Shown: positions 1 to 7,261, counted from the first letter of the stretch. The stretch: 17,734 nt of DNA from WRCA01 sp964587855 (GCA_964587855.1 CAZPLT010000013.1:1-17734); one strand, 5' to 3'. Notes: generated from the letters alone by a model not told the origin. A program made the numbers and translations.

Positions 1-270
1 CCAGATTTTTTAATTCCGCATTTGGTAAATGATTTGAAATTTGATGCAGTTTTAACGTCCAATATGCAAAAAAATAAGCCTTGGAAATTTAATTTTTTCG
101 CGTGGGGTGATAATAAGATAGCGGCACTTGAAAAATGGGCGCGGAAAAATAAAGTCCAGCCGGTTGTTTTACGCAGCTATGGAGACAGTTATGGTGACAC
201 ATCATTGATGTTATTGTCCAAAGAAGCAATCTGGATTGATTCCAAAACTGGTAACCGTCGCGTTAAATAA
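1..270 (+). CDS. HAD-superfamily phosphatase, C-terminal part (5' end outside window)
   Basis: The reading frame is open from base 1, so this is the last 89 residues of a longer protein. Visible landmarks are a DNK lysine segment (GDNKIAALEKW) and, about 30 residues later, SYGDSYGDTSLM. The latter fits motif IV of haloacid-dehalogenase phosphatases (GDSxxDxxM), with the two Mg2+-binding aspartates; the upstream lysine would be motif III. Order and spacing resemble the subclass IB (phosphoserine-phosphatase-like) fold, so phosphomonoester hydrolysis is the likely reaction. The substrate cannot be told, because the nucleophile motif DxDxT and the cap lie outside the window. A TTG at base 22 could be taken as a start, but the frame continues upstream and the fold would be incomplete. 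The stop lies 1 nt from the rmuC stop on the other strand. Family placement is by motif only. Confidence 0.6.
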   Translation, partial: PDFLIPHLVNDLKFDAVLTSNMQKNKPWKFNFFAWGDNKIAALEKWARKNKVQPVVLRSYGDSYGDTSLMLLSKEAIWIDSKTGNRRVK

Positions 271-271
271 T

Positions 272-1141
272 TTATTCCCCAAATTCCAGTTCTTTTAACT
301 TTTCAGCCCTGGGGGCTATTTTACGAATTGATATTTGTAAATCTTCTATATCATTTTCTGCCATTTTGAAATGATTTTCAACCTTTGCGGCGCGGTCTGA
401 CAGGCGCGATAAATCCGTCAGTAATAAATCCAATTCTTTCTTTATCTGCGCGGCAACGCGTTTAATTTTTATGTCGGACAAAACGGCGCGGATCGTATTT
501 AATGATGCCCATAATGTTGCGGGGGATACGATAAACACTTTCTTGCGTGCGGCATAATCAATCACACCGGGAAATTCACGATGAAGCGTTTCAAATATAG
601 ATTCTGATGCGATAAACATCATTGCGCTTTCGGCTGTTTTGCCAGGAATTATATATTTTGAAGCAATTGCATCAATATGGGTGCGAACGGACAGTTCAAA
701 AATCTTTCGCGTCCCTTCGTCAGGGGTTTCGGTATATTTTGCATAGCCTTCTAATGGAAATTTGCTGTCTATAATCATATCCCCTGGTGGATATGGCAGA
801 CGGATTATACAATCTGGACGAACCCCATTTTCAAGCGTTTGCTGAAAAGCATAGGATTCAGGCGGCATTATATCGGTCACCAAATCTTCCAGCTGACGCT
901 CGCCAAAGCTGCCACGTGCTTGCTTGGACCCCATCAGAATATTTTTGAAATTTGCTATATCCCCACTGATATTTTTTAAATCTGCCGCATTTTGCGCCAG
1001 TGCGGTCAGACGTTCGGATATACGCTCGCGCAGGCGGACATTGTCTTCGCGTAATGACGACAAATCAACGGGTTGTTTACGAAACATTAAAACAACCAGC
1101 AAAACGATAATTATTCCCAGCAGTATAAAAATGATTGCCAT
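272..1141 (-). CDS. rmuC: DNA recombination protein RmuC homologue
   Basis: RmuC-family proteins are membrane-anchored and related to the PD-(D/E)XK nuclease fold. They limit inversions and recombination between short inverted repeats; the biochemical activity is poorly defined. Numbering is from the start chosen here (289 aa). A hydrophobic anchor covers about residues 2-20, followed by a short charged coiled-coil segment (about 25-70). The RmuC domain then shows GSFGERQLEDL (77-87), RPDCIIRLP (108-116) and the IDSKFPL block (124-130), which carries the predicted active-site D and K. It is shorter than E. coli RmuC because the coiled coil is reduced. I chose ATG at 1141 because AAGGAAA sits about 5 nt upstream. 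An in-frame ATG at 1162 (296 aa) has no ribosome-binding site, and the AAGGA lies inside that extension. The gene is divergent from def, with only 32 bp between start codons. Confidence 0.88.
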   Translation of the reverse strand: MAIIFILLGIIIVLLVVLMFRKQPVDLSSLREDNVRLRERISERLTALAQNAADLKNISGDIANFKNILMGSKQARGSFGERQLEDLVTDIMPPESYAFQQTLENGVRPDCIIRLPYPPGDMIIDSKFPLEGYAKYTETPDEGTRKIFELSVRTHIDAIASKYIIPGKTAESAMMFIASESIFETLHREFPGVIDYAARKKVFIVSPATLWASLNTIRAVLSDIKIKRVAAQIKKELDLLLTDLSRLSDRAAKVENHFKMAENDIEDLQISIRKIAPRAEKLKELEFGE

Positions 1142-1173
1142 TTGAATTTCCTTTGTTATCATTATAAACGGCT

Positions 1174-1689
1174 ATGAATAAATTACAAATGAAACTTTGT
1201 GGGGATTTGGTTTTGCGTGAAAAATGTGCGCCCGTGGATGATATATCCAAATTTGCCGATGTTATGGACGAAATGGTTCAAATGATGGACGAACAACATG
1301 GCGTCGGCTTGGCCGCCCCCCAGGTTGGAATTCCGCATCGTTTTGTCGTTATAAAAGAGGTCAAAAATCGCAAAGACCCCGGCATAGCCCACAAAATGAT
1401 AAATCCGCGTATTATATCAAAATCGGAAAAATTGTGTGTAATAGAAGAAGGGTGCCTGTCTGTTTTGGATTCGGACGATATACCAATTTATGCAGATGTG
1501 ACTCGGCCTGAATCAGTCGTTGCAGAATGGACCGATGAAAATGGGGAAACACACACCAGGGAAATAACTGGTTATTTTGCACGCACATTTCAACACGAAA
1601 TTGACCATTTGGACGGGATTTTATTTATTGACCATTTGCCATCGGTAAAACGCGAAATGGTTATGCGCAAAGTTCGGAAAAGAAAATGA
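1174..1689 (+). CDS. def: Peptide deformylase
   Basis: Metalloenzyme that removes the formyl group from the N-terminal methionine of nascent proteins at the ribosome exit. All three family motifs are present in the 171 aa: GVGLAAPQ (43-50), EEGCLS (91-96, Cys94 as metal ligand) and HEIDH (141-145, two His ligands and the catalytic Glu, preceded by Gln140). Length is normal. It is the first gene of a def-fmt-truA operon, and its TGA stop overlaps the fmt ATG by 4 nt. Pairing the enzyme that removes formyl groups with the one that adds them is a common bacterial arrangement. No clear Shine-Dalgarno precedes the ATG at 1174, and a second in-frame ATG (residue 6) has none either, so the exact start is slightly uncertain. 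Confidence 0.96.
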   Translation: MNKLQMKLCGDLVLREKCAPVDDISKFADVMDEMVQMMDEQHGVGLAAPQVGIPHRFVVIKEVKNRKDPGIAHKMINPRIISKSEKLCVIEEGCLSVLDSDDIPIYADVTRPESVVAEWTDENGETHTREITGYFARTFQHEIDHLDGILFIDHLPSVKREMVMRKVRKRK

Positions 1690-2510
1690 AACTGATTTTG
1701 ATGGGTACGTCCAACTGGGCGGTCCGGGTTTTTTATAAAGTTTCCAAATCGCATGAAATTGTTGCGGTTTTTACGCGCGCACCAAAACCAGTTGGACGCA
1801 AACAAATCATAACAAAATCTCCGGTGCACGAATGGGCGGAAAATTGCGGAATAAAAGTTTATACAAATATAAATGATTTTAATAATCCAGAAATCCAAAA
1901 CCTGAAATCTGAAATTAATTATATCTTGGTTGCGTCATACGGGGTTATTTTGCGCGAAAATGTTTTAAATTTTGCGAAATGCATAAATATTCATCCCAGC
2001 GATTTGCCAAAGTATCGTGGCCCTTCGCCGATGATAACAGCAATTTATAATGGTGACACGCGCAGCGCGGTCTGTTTAATGAAATTGGCGGCTGCGGTTG
2101 ATAGTGGTGATATTTTAATGCGCCAAGAATTTAATATTGGTGAAAATGAAACGGCGCTGGAAATAGAATCACGTGTTTCAGATATTGCCGCGCCAATGGT
2201 TTTGGAATATTTGCGCGCTCCTGAAAAATACCCGCCAATGCCGCAAAATGGCACACCCAGTTTTACGCGAAAATTTACCAGCGCGGATGAAATTATTGAT
2301 TGGTCACGTACCCCAAAACAAATTCATAACCAGATTCGTTCAATAACTGGTCGCACAAAAATAAATGGAATTGATGTTAAAATTTTGGAAACAAAAATTA
2401 CAGACGAAAAGTTGGAAATTGTGCGTATTCAACCATCGGGCAAAAAACCAATGGACTGGAAAGATTTTGTAAATGGATTGCGTGGCGCGGATATAGAGTT
2501 TGGAAAATGA
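1686..2510 (+). CDS. fmt: Methionyl-tRNA formyltransferase
   Basis: Transfers the formyl group from 10-formyl-tetrahydrofolate to Met-tRNAfMet for initiation. The N-terminal Rossmann-like domain begins MKLILMGTSNWAV. The catalytic block is INIHPSDLPKYRGPSP with Asn101 and His103, and the third catalytic residue is Asp139 in AAAVDSGDIL. These match the Asn/His/Asp triad of the family. At 274 aa the protein is shorter than the usual ~310 aa. The shortening falls mainly in the C-terminal tRNA-binding OB-like domain (from about residue 205), which is still recognisable by its opening (FTSADEIIDWSRTPKQIHNQIR). The gene overlaps def (ATGA) and truA (ATGA) by 4 nt each, implying translational coupling. 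I considered another formyltransferase family, but the neighbourhood of def and the HPSDLP block favour fmt. Confidence 0.94.
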   Translation: MKLILMGTSNWAVRVFYKVSKSHEIVAVFTRAPKPVGRKQIITKSPVHEWAENCGIKVYTNINDFNNPEIQNLKSEINYILVASYGVILRENVLNFAKCINIHPSDLPKYRGPSPMITAIYNGDTRSAVCLMKLAAAVDSGDILMRQEFNIGENETALEIESRVSDIAAPMVLEYLRAPEKYPPMPQNGTPSFTRKFTSADEIIDWSRTPKQIHNQIRSITGRTKINGIDVKILETKITDEKLEIVRIQPSGKKPMDWKDFVNGLRGADIEFGK

Positions 2511-3247
2511 TGCGTTATAAATTAACCCTCGAATATGATGGAACGGATTTAATTGGTTGGCAGGAAAATCGCCAGGGCGCGTCTGTGCAGTCTTTGGTTC
2601 AGGATGCAATAAAAAGCTTTTGCCAGACAGATGCCGATGTTGTTGCGGCGGGTCGCACTGATGCGGGTGTGCATGCTTACGCAATGGTTGCCCATGCGGA
2701 TTTGCCAGAATCAAATCCTGAAACAATTAAACGCGCATTGAATTTTTATCTGAATGATTCGCCAGTTTCTGTTTTGGATTGCGTTGTGGTGCCTGACGAT
2801 TTTCATGCCAGATTTTCATGTGTTCGGCGCAATTACAGATATATAATTTTGAATCGCAGCGCAAAACCAGCATTGGATATAAATCGTGTTTGGTGGATAC
2901 CACAAAAATTGGATATTAACGCAATACAAAGCGCAACAGAAAGAATGACGGGTAATCATGACTTTACCAGTTTTCGCGCATCTGAATGCCAGGCAAAATC
3001 CCCAGTAAAAACATTAGATGAAATAAAAATAACGACGAATGGTGATTTGATATTTATTGATTTTTCAGCGCGTTCTTTCCTGCATCATCAGGTTCGAAAT
3101 ATGGTTGGAACTTTGGTTGAAATAGGCTTGGGGAAACCATTGAATATTGATGAAATTTTTGCTGCGAAAAATCGCAGCGCGGCCGGACCTACGGCGCCAG
3201 CGGCTGGTCTTTATTTTGTTTCGGCGAATTATGCCACCAACGACTAG
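2507..3247 (+). CDS. truA: tRNA pseudouridine(38-40) synthase TruA
   Basis: Converts uridines 38-40 of the tRNA anticodon stem-loop to pseudouridine. The 246 aa show the family start (LTLEYDGTDLIGWQ, residues 7-20) and the catalytic aspartate block AAGRTDAGVHA with Asp52. They also show the downstream RNYRYIILN block, the FxxFRASECQAKSP region and FLHHQVRNMVGTLVEIG (about 185-200). Length is normal. It is the third gene of def-fmt-truA and starts inside the fmt stop; two adjacent ATG codons (2507 and 2510) both fit, and the coupled first one was used. Its last 59 nt run antisense to the comEC 3' end, so the two transcripts converge and overlap. No rho-independent terminator is visible after the stop. 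Confidence 0.96.
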   Translation: MMRYKLTLEYDGTDLIGWQENRQGASVQSLVQDAIKSFCQTDADVVAAGRTDAGVHAYAMVAHADLPESNPETIKRALNFYLNDSPVSVLDCVVVPDDFHARFSCVRRNYRYIILNRSAKPALDINRVWWIPQKLDINAIQSATERMTGNHDFTSFRASECQAKSPVKTLDEIKITTNGDLIFIDFSARSFLHHQVRNMVGTLVEIGLGKPLNIDEIFAAKNRSAAGPTAPAAGLYFVSANYATND

Positions 3248-5072
3248 AATTTATATATTCTATGCGGCCATCTTTATAAATTACAAATCCGCCCCGCAGA
3301 ATTTTAGCATTGCAATTTTTGTCAGCGGTTATGTTCAAATAAGAAACCAAGAAATCATTTTCATCGCATAATTTCCCAACCCCATTTAATAAAGGCATAA
3401 ATTTTTGTGTGTATGCCAATGACCAATTTTCAGTTTGAATTATACACAATCCCTTTTTGCATTTTATACGCTTGTTTGGTGTTTCTGTTTCTTCATTATT
3501 ATTTTGTTTCCATGTATCAAATGCAAAGAAATGATTGCTGGCTTTGTTTCGATTAAAATGCAATTTTCCGTCTTGGACAACAGCAATTAATTCATTATCG
3601 TATGTTGAATAAAATACGGGCTTTGGTTTTATCGCGGTTAAAATTATTGGTATTAAAAAACAGATTGCGACGGAAATAATTTTTGCTTTCTTATTCTTAA
3701 TCATAACCAAACAAACCAAACCGATAATCATTAAGTAAAATGCAAGCCCAGAGATGGTTGGCACTTGCATCCCAGCCATTGGTAGACTTGAAATCCAATT
3801 TGCAATTTTCAATGTCCAATCATAAACCGCGGTTGCATACGATGTCAGTCCCAGCATAGTCAGTGGCATAATTAAAATTGAAAAAATCGGCAAGCATAAT
3901 AAATTACCAAGCAAGCTGTAAATTTGAATTGTATGAAAATGATATGCTATAAAAGGCATAGTAAAAATTGTCGCGATAAAAGTTGTTAAAATCATTATCT
4001 TTAGTGCGCGCCATATTTTGTGGATAAAAGAAAGCTTTTCATATTTTTTATCTCCAAAGAACCATATCAACCCAAAGATAGCCGCGAACGAAAGCCCAAA
4101 TCCGGGCATAGTCAAATAATCAGGATTTACCAGCAGCAGTGCTGTAAATACCAATGCTGCATTTCGCATAGTGAAAACATTTCGCCCCAAAATAAATGCT
4201 GTAAACATTAATCCCGTGGTTAAAAATGCACGTTGGGTCGCAACGTCCGCGCCCGATAAAAATAAATAAAACAATAATCCAATAAATGCGCAAATCATTG
4301 CGGGATAGCGCGCAGATGTTCGTCTGGTTATCCATGGCACCAGTCTGAATAAGAAATAAAACAGCATAAATAGCCAACCGCCAACCAGTGAAATATGAAA
4401 TCCACTGATAGAAAAAACATGTCCGACCCCAGCCGCGTTCCACAAATTATTTTCTTCTTCGGTCAAAGTATGTTTGTATCCCAAAACCAAGGAGTCAAAA
4501 AGTTTGGAATTAAATCTTTTGTGTAATTTATTTCGCAAACGGTCAATGCTGTGCGAATTTGTATTTGCATTATTGATTTTTAAATCAGTGATATAACCTG
4601 TTGCAGAAATCCCCTCGAAATAAGACCATTTTGCAGAATCAAATCCCCCTGGAACGTCCGCCGGGCTGGGTGAGAATAAAGAAACCTTGGTCGTTACATT
4701 ATCGCCGATATTTGGTGTGGGGACTTCTTTGGTTGCGGATAATCTGTAAAGCGCATTGGTTTTATTATCCCTTAAAAATACTCGGGATTTATCTGGGGTA
4801 TAATCTATGTTTTTAACTATACCCGATAATTCTATATTGTGTTTTGGGCTGATTATTCTGGGAATATCAATTGCGCGGGTATATCCAACGCTGTAAAAGA
4901 AACCGAATAATAAAGCGAATACAGGCGCGATTAATCTTTTACGCCAGAAAATAAAATTTATTGCACACAGCGCGGATATTAAAAATGGATAAACAATTGT
5001 TGGTTCAAATGGCAATGCAAAATAAATTGCAATGCCAGTGCATAAAGCAAAAAGACTTAATGCAAGATTCAT
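3189..5072 (-). CDS. comEC: ComEC/Rec2-family DNA uptake channel protein, without metallo-beta-lactamase domain
   Basis: ComEC forms the inner-membrane channel that carries single-stranded DNA into the cytoplasm during transformation. The 627 aa show three N-terminal membrane segments (about 1-65) and an OB-fold/DUF4131 region (about 75-170) ending in PGGFDSAKWSYFEG. The Competence domain follows (about 195-480), with the signature GVGHVFSISGFHISLV (His218, His226) and many membrane helices. The last ~130 residues are soluble, with a paired-Cys segment (IKCKKGLC). They lack the HxHxDH motif of the metallo-beta-lactamase domain found in Firmicutes ComEC, which I recall as the usual state in alphaproteobacteria. 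No ribosome-binding site is visible before the ATG. It lies 41 nt downstream of the RNHCP gene on the same strand. Its final 59 nt are antisense to truA. No sign of a frameshift. Confidence 0.88.
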   Translation of the reverse strand: MNLALSLFALCTGIAIYFALPFEPTIVYPFLISALCAINFIFWRKRLIAPVFALLFGFFYSVGYTRAIDIPRIISPKHNIELSGIVKNIDYTPDKSRVFLRDNKTNALYRLSATKEVPTPNIGDNVTTKVSLFSPSPADVPGGFDSAKWSYFEGISATGYITDLKINNANTNSHSIDRLRNKLHKRFNSKLFDSLVLGYKHTLTEEENNLWNAAGVGHVFSISGFHISLVGGWLFMLFYFLFRLVPWITRRTSARYPAMICAFIGLLFYLFLSGADVATQRAFLTTGLMFTAFILGRNVFTMRNAALVFTALLLVNPDYLTMPGFGLSFAAIFGLIWFFGDKKYEKLSFIHKIWRALKIMILTTFIATIFTMPFIAYHFHTIQIYSLLGNLLCLPIFSILIMPLTMLGLTSYATAVYDWTLKIANWISSLPMAGMQVPTISGLAFYLMIIGLVCLVMIKNKKAKIISVAICFLIPIILTAIKPKPVFYSTYDNELIAVVQDGKLHFNRNKASNHFFAFDTWKQNNNEETETPNKRIKCKKGLCIIQTENWSLAYTQKFMPLLNGVGKLCDENDFLVSYLNITADKNCNAKILRGGFVIYKDGRIEYINSSRWWHNSPKQNKDQPLAP

Positions 5073-5113
5073 ATTAAATAGAATGCTAGTAAATAATAAA
5101 TTTAAAGTCTAGA

Positions 5114-5428
5114 TTACTTTCCGAAAACAAAATCGGGATTTTTAGATAGTGTAATTATAGCGTCCATGCTGTCTGTGGGGGCGGATTTACAACGTGCAAT
5201 CTTTCCGCATTTTTCACATTTATGAACAATTATAAATTTATCATGGGCAGATTCAATCCCAATGGGGCGCATCATTCCACCGCATGTTGACGCGCGATCG
5301 CTTGGATTTACATCAACGCAACGCGACCACAGACAATTGGGACAATGATTTGTATAACCATTGCCATGAACATTCCTGCCGCAATGTTCACATTTAAAAT
5401 CTTCGATAGTGCGCGAAAATTTTTTCAG
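5114..5428 (-). CDS. RNHCP-domain zinc-ribbon protein, probable CTG start
   Basis: A 104-codon frame in the gap between comEC and gapR. Read from CTG at 5428 it begins MKKFSRTIEDFKCEHCG and continues with TNHCPNCLWS (26-35), NPSDRAS (41-47), CGGMM (49-53) and HKCEKCG (69-75). It contains 9 Cys in all. Cys13/Cys16, Cys29/Cys32 and Cys71/Cys74 form CxxC-type pairs suggestive of zinc binding. This matches the RNHCP domain family (named for the R/T-N-H-C-P motif), whose function is unknown. From memory, family members begin near M-x-K-F-x-R-T-I-E-D, exactly where the CTG codon falls. No ATG, GTG or TTG lies between the upstream in-frame TGA (5462-5464) and the conserved region. The CTG is 1 nt after the gapR stop, so translational coupling or re-initiation is likely, with GGGA in the gapR 3' end as a weak ribosome-binding site. 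The family call is firm; the start codon is inferred. Confidence 0.82.
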   Translation of the reverse strand: MKKFSRTIEDFKCEHCGRNVHGNGYTNHCPNCLWSRCVDVNPSDRASTCGGMMRPIGIESAHDKFIIVHKCEKCGKIARCKSAPTDSMDAIITLSKNPDFVFGK

Positions 5429-5429
5429 T

Positions 5430-5678
5430 TTATAATCCCAATGCGTTACGATACATTTTAATCAGTTCGTCTGTTTCGTCTAATTCATCTGGATCCAGTT
5501 TGCGCAGGCGAATCATTTGTCTGATATATTTTGGGTCGTATCCAGCGGATTTAGCCTCGGTATAAATTTCTTTGATGTCTGCAGCGATAGCGGCAGTTTC
5601 TTCATTCATCTTTTCAACACGTTCAATAATGCTGAGTAATTGTTTGTTATCTATTTGTCCGTGATTTTCTTTTGGCAT
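5430..5678 (-). CDS. gapR: GapR / DUF2312 nucleoid-associated protein
   Basis: GapR binds AT-rich, overtwisted DNA and, in Caulobacter, helps topoisomerases ahead of replication and transcription. The 82-aa protein is nearly all domain. Its long coiled-coil helix is LLSIIERVEKMNEETAAIAA, followed by DIKEIYTEAKSAGYD, then RQMIRLRKLDPDE and a C-terminal helix ending MYRNALGL. This matches the typical family order. The ATG at 5678 has a strong ribosome-binding site (AAGGGGGA, about 4 nt upstream). It heads a minus-strand cluster with the RNHCP gene (1 nt gap) and comEC. It is divergent from pyk. DUF2312/GapR is almost confined to alphaproteobacteria, so this gene is the best taxonomic marker in the window. 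Confidence 0.93.
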   Translation of the reverse strand: MPKENHGQIDNKQLLSIIERVEKMNEETAAIAADIKEIYTEAKSAGYDPKYIRQMIRLRKLDPDELDETDELIKMYRNALGL

Positions 5679-5694
5679 AAAATCCCCCTTGTTT

Positions 5695-5722
5695 TTGACT
5701 TGTTTATTTGCCTAGATATGTT
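5695..5722 (+). promoter_or_regulatory. Candidate sigma70 promoter for pyk
   Basis: TTGACT (5695-5700), a 16-nt spacer and TATGTT (5717-5722) give 5/6 and 4/6 matches to the vegetative consensus. Transcription would begin near 5729, giving a leader of about 73 nt before the pyk ATG. The element sits in the 123-bp divergent gap between gapR and pyk. Prediction by eye only. Confidence 0.5.
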
Positions 5723-5739
5723 ATCATTGGAATCGCAAA

Positions 5740-5805
5740 ATGCAAGAAAAACAATCCGCGGGAAAGCCGTCTCTTTCGCCGCACAAAATAGAGGAATCTT
5801 TATGA
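5740..5805 (+). CDS. Possible 21-codon leader ORF overlapping the pyk start
   Basis: ATG at 5740 opens a 21-codon frame (MQEKQSAGKPSLSPHKIEES plus L). Its TGA stop overlaps the pyk ATG in the arrangement ATGA. A GGA lies about 8 nt upstream of this ATG. The predicted pyk transcript would include it. A frame of this length can occur by chance, so only the coincidence of the stop with the pyk start makes it notable. Coupling or leader regulation would be its role if translated. Confidence 0.25.
   Translation: MQEKQSAGKPSLSPHKIEESL
5758..5782 (+). promoter_or_regulatory. Leader hairpin upstream of the pyk ribosome-binding site
   Basis: GCGGGAAAG (5758-5766) pairs with CTTTC-G-CCGC (5773-5782) through nine base pairs with one bulged G and a six-base loop. 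It ends 8 nt before the GAGGAA Shine-Dalgarno (5791-5796). No U-tract follows, so it is not an intrinsic terminator. It could affect translation initiation or RNA stability of pyk. The structure is seen by eye; the role is inferred. Confidence 0.4.
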
Positions 5806-7175
5806 TAACAAATAAACTGACAAAAATTATAGCGTCAATTGGCCCAGCATCCGAAAATCACGATACATTAAAGAAAATGATAGAATCCGGGGTTAACGCA
5901 TGCCGGCTTAATTTTTCTCATGATACTGGTGATGTCCAGGGTAAAAAGGTTGATATTATACGTAAAATATCGTCAGAACTTGGGCGTCCAATTGCGGTCA
6001 TTGCTGACCTGCAGGGACCAAAACATCGCATAGGCGATTTTCAAACTGAAAATCATTATCCATTAAAAGCAGGGCAAGAATTTGTATTGGATAATAATCG
6101 TGAGCGTGGTAATGAAACACGTGTATTTTTACCAGATAGAAATGTTCTAGCTTCGTTGAAAAATGGTAATCGTGTTTTATTAAATGATGGGAAAATAGAA
6201 CTGGAAGTAATTAAAACAGAATCTGGTAAAGTAACCACCAAAGTTATTCGTGGTTCTGAAATATGGTCGCGTCGTGGATTTAATATTCCAGATACCGAAA
6301 TAGAAACCAGTGTTTTGACCGAAAAAGATAGAACTGATTTAGATTACGCATTAACCAAAGATATTGATTGGGTTGCAATTTCTTTTGTGCAACGTCCCGA
6401 AGACGTTCAAGAGGTTCGCGATTTTATCAACGAAAGAACCCCCAGACCTGTAAAAATTATTGCAAAAATAGAACGCCCCCAAGCATTGGAAAAACTGGAA
6501 GAAATTATACAAATTTCTGATGCGGTAATGTTTGCGCGCGGCGATTTAGCGGTAGAGGTTCCATTTGAAAAATTGCCAGCTTTGCAAAGACAATGTATTC
6601 GTATGTGTCGTAAAATGAACAAACCGGTAATTGTTGCAACACAAATGTTGGGCAGCATGGTACATTCTGATTTCCCATTGCGCGCTGAAATATCTGATGT
6701 GGCATTAACATCTTATCTGCGTGCAGATTGTGTTATGACATCCGAAGAAACGACAATCAGTGATAATCCGATTAATGTTGTTGAAACAATGTCAAAAATT
6801 GTTGCTAATGCAGACTCGGATGTTTTTGAAAATGGTAATGATTGGTCAAAAATTGAAAATATCCCAGAAAATGATTGGTCGCGCAGTGTGGCGTCCATGG
6901 CTTATTTAAATAAAGCCGCTGCAATCATAGTATTTGATTCTGGTACAGATATAGTAACTGAAATTTCATGCAGAAAACCAGATGTCCCAATTATCGGTGT
7001 TTTTAATGATGAAGTGGATGCAAACCAATTATGTATTTCACGCGGAGTATACCCGATTTTTGATACAAAATTATTTGGCGAAAAAGATGCCGCGGGCGTC
7101 GCCAGCAGATTTGAAATTTCCAGTGGGAAATTGGTAATTGTTGATGGCGATAAAATTTCTTTGCGGGAAATATAA
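5802..7175 (+). CDS. pyk: Pyruvate kinase
   Basis: Last step of glycolysis: phosphoenolpyruvate plus ADP to pyruvate plus ATP, in the cytosol. Start ATG 5802 has GAGGAA 5 nt upstream. An in-frame ATG at 5640 would add 54 non-homologous residues and overlap gapR, so it is rejected. Over 457 aa: TKIIASIGPAS (7-17), RLNFSH (35-40), ADLQGPKHRIG (68-78, entry to the B domain), IAKIERP (catalytic Lys222), ARGDLAVEVP (245-254, metal-binding Glu/Asp), and IVATQML (277-283). Length is normal. The segment that is usually MLSGETA(x)G(x)YP reads VMTSEETTISDNP (311-323), and PTRAE reads PLRAE, so this is a divergent member, but the core catalytic residues are present. It is monocistronic: own promoter upstream, strong terminator downstream. 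Confidence 0.94.
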   Translation: MITNKLTKIIASIGPASENHDTLKKMIESGVNACRLNFSHDTGDVQGKKVDIIRKISSELGRPIAVIADLQGPKHRIGDFQTENHYPLKAGQEFVLDNNRERGNETRVFLPDRNVLASLKNGNRVLLNDGKIELEVIKTESGKVTTKVIRGSEIWSRRGFNIPDTEIETSVLTEKDRTDLDYALTKDIDWVAISFVQRPEDVQEVRDFINERTPRPVKIIAKIERPQALEKLEEIIQISDAVMFARGDLAVEVPFEKLPALQRQCIRMCRKMNKPVIVATQMLGSMVHSDFPLRAEISDVALTSYLRADCVMTSEETTISDNPINVVETMSKIVANADSDVFENGNDWSKIENIPENDWSRSVASMAYLNKAAAIIVFDSGTDIVTEISCRKPDVPIIGVFNDEVDANQLCISRGVYPIFDTKLFGEKDAAGVASRFEISSGKLVIVDGDKISLREI

Positions 7176-7194
7176 TAAATATGTGTTTATAATT

Positions 7195-7218
7195 TGCCGC
7201 GCTGTTGCGCGGCATTTT
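7195..7218 (+). terminator. Rho-independent terminator of pyk
   Basis: Perfect 8-bp stem TGCCGCGC / GCGCGGCA with a TGTT loop, followed by TTTT, starting 20 nt after the pyk stop. The G+C-rich stem stands out from its AT-rich surroundings. It separates pyk from the dacA group. Confidence 0.85.
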
Positions 7219-7224
7219 CATTGC

Positions 7225-7254
7225 TTGACCCGATGAGTATATTTTTTGTATTCT
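7225..7254 (+). promoter_or_regulatory. Candidate promoter of the dacA-recR-rsmA-kefB group
   Basis: TTGACC (7225-7230), an 18-nt spacer and TATTCT (7249-7254) lie just after the pyk terminator. Initiation about 7 nt after the -10 would fall at or within a base or two of the ATG at 7262. No Shine-Dalgarno precedes that ATG, so a leaderless message is possible. By-eye prediction. Confidence 0.45.
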
Positions 7255-7261
7255 TATATTT

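Noticed and set aside
1686..2510. fmt as a truncated gene because it is only 274 aa
   Set aside because: All catalytic residues are present, the C-terminal domain is recognisable, and the end is precisely coupled to truA. It looks like a compact form rather than a broken one.
3189..5072. comEC as a truncated pseudogene because it lacks the metallo-beta-lactamase domain
   Set aside because: The frame is continuous, with the Competence signature intact, and the domain is commonly absent in alphaproteobacterial ComEC.
5640..5801. 54-residue N-terminal extension of pyruvate kinase starting at 5640
   Set aside because: It overlaps gapR antisense, has no family similarity and includes the candidate promoter; ATG 5802 has a proper Shine-Dalgarno and the normal N-terminus.
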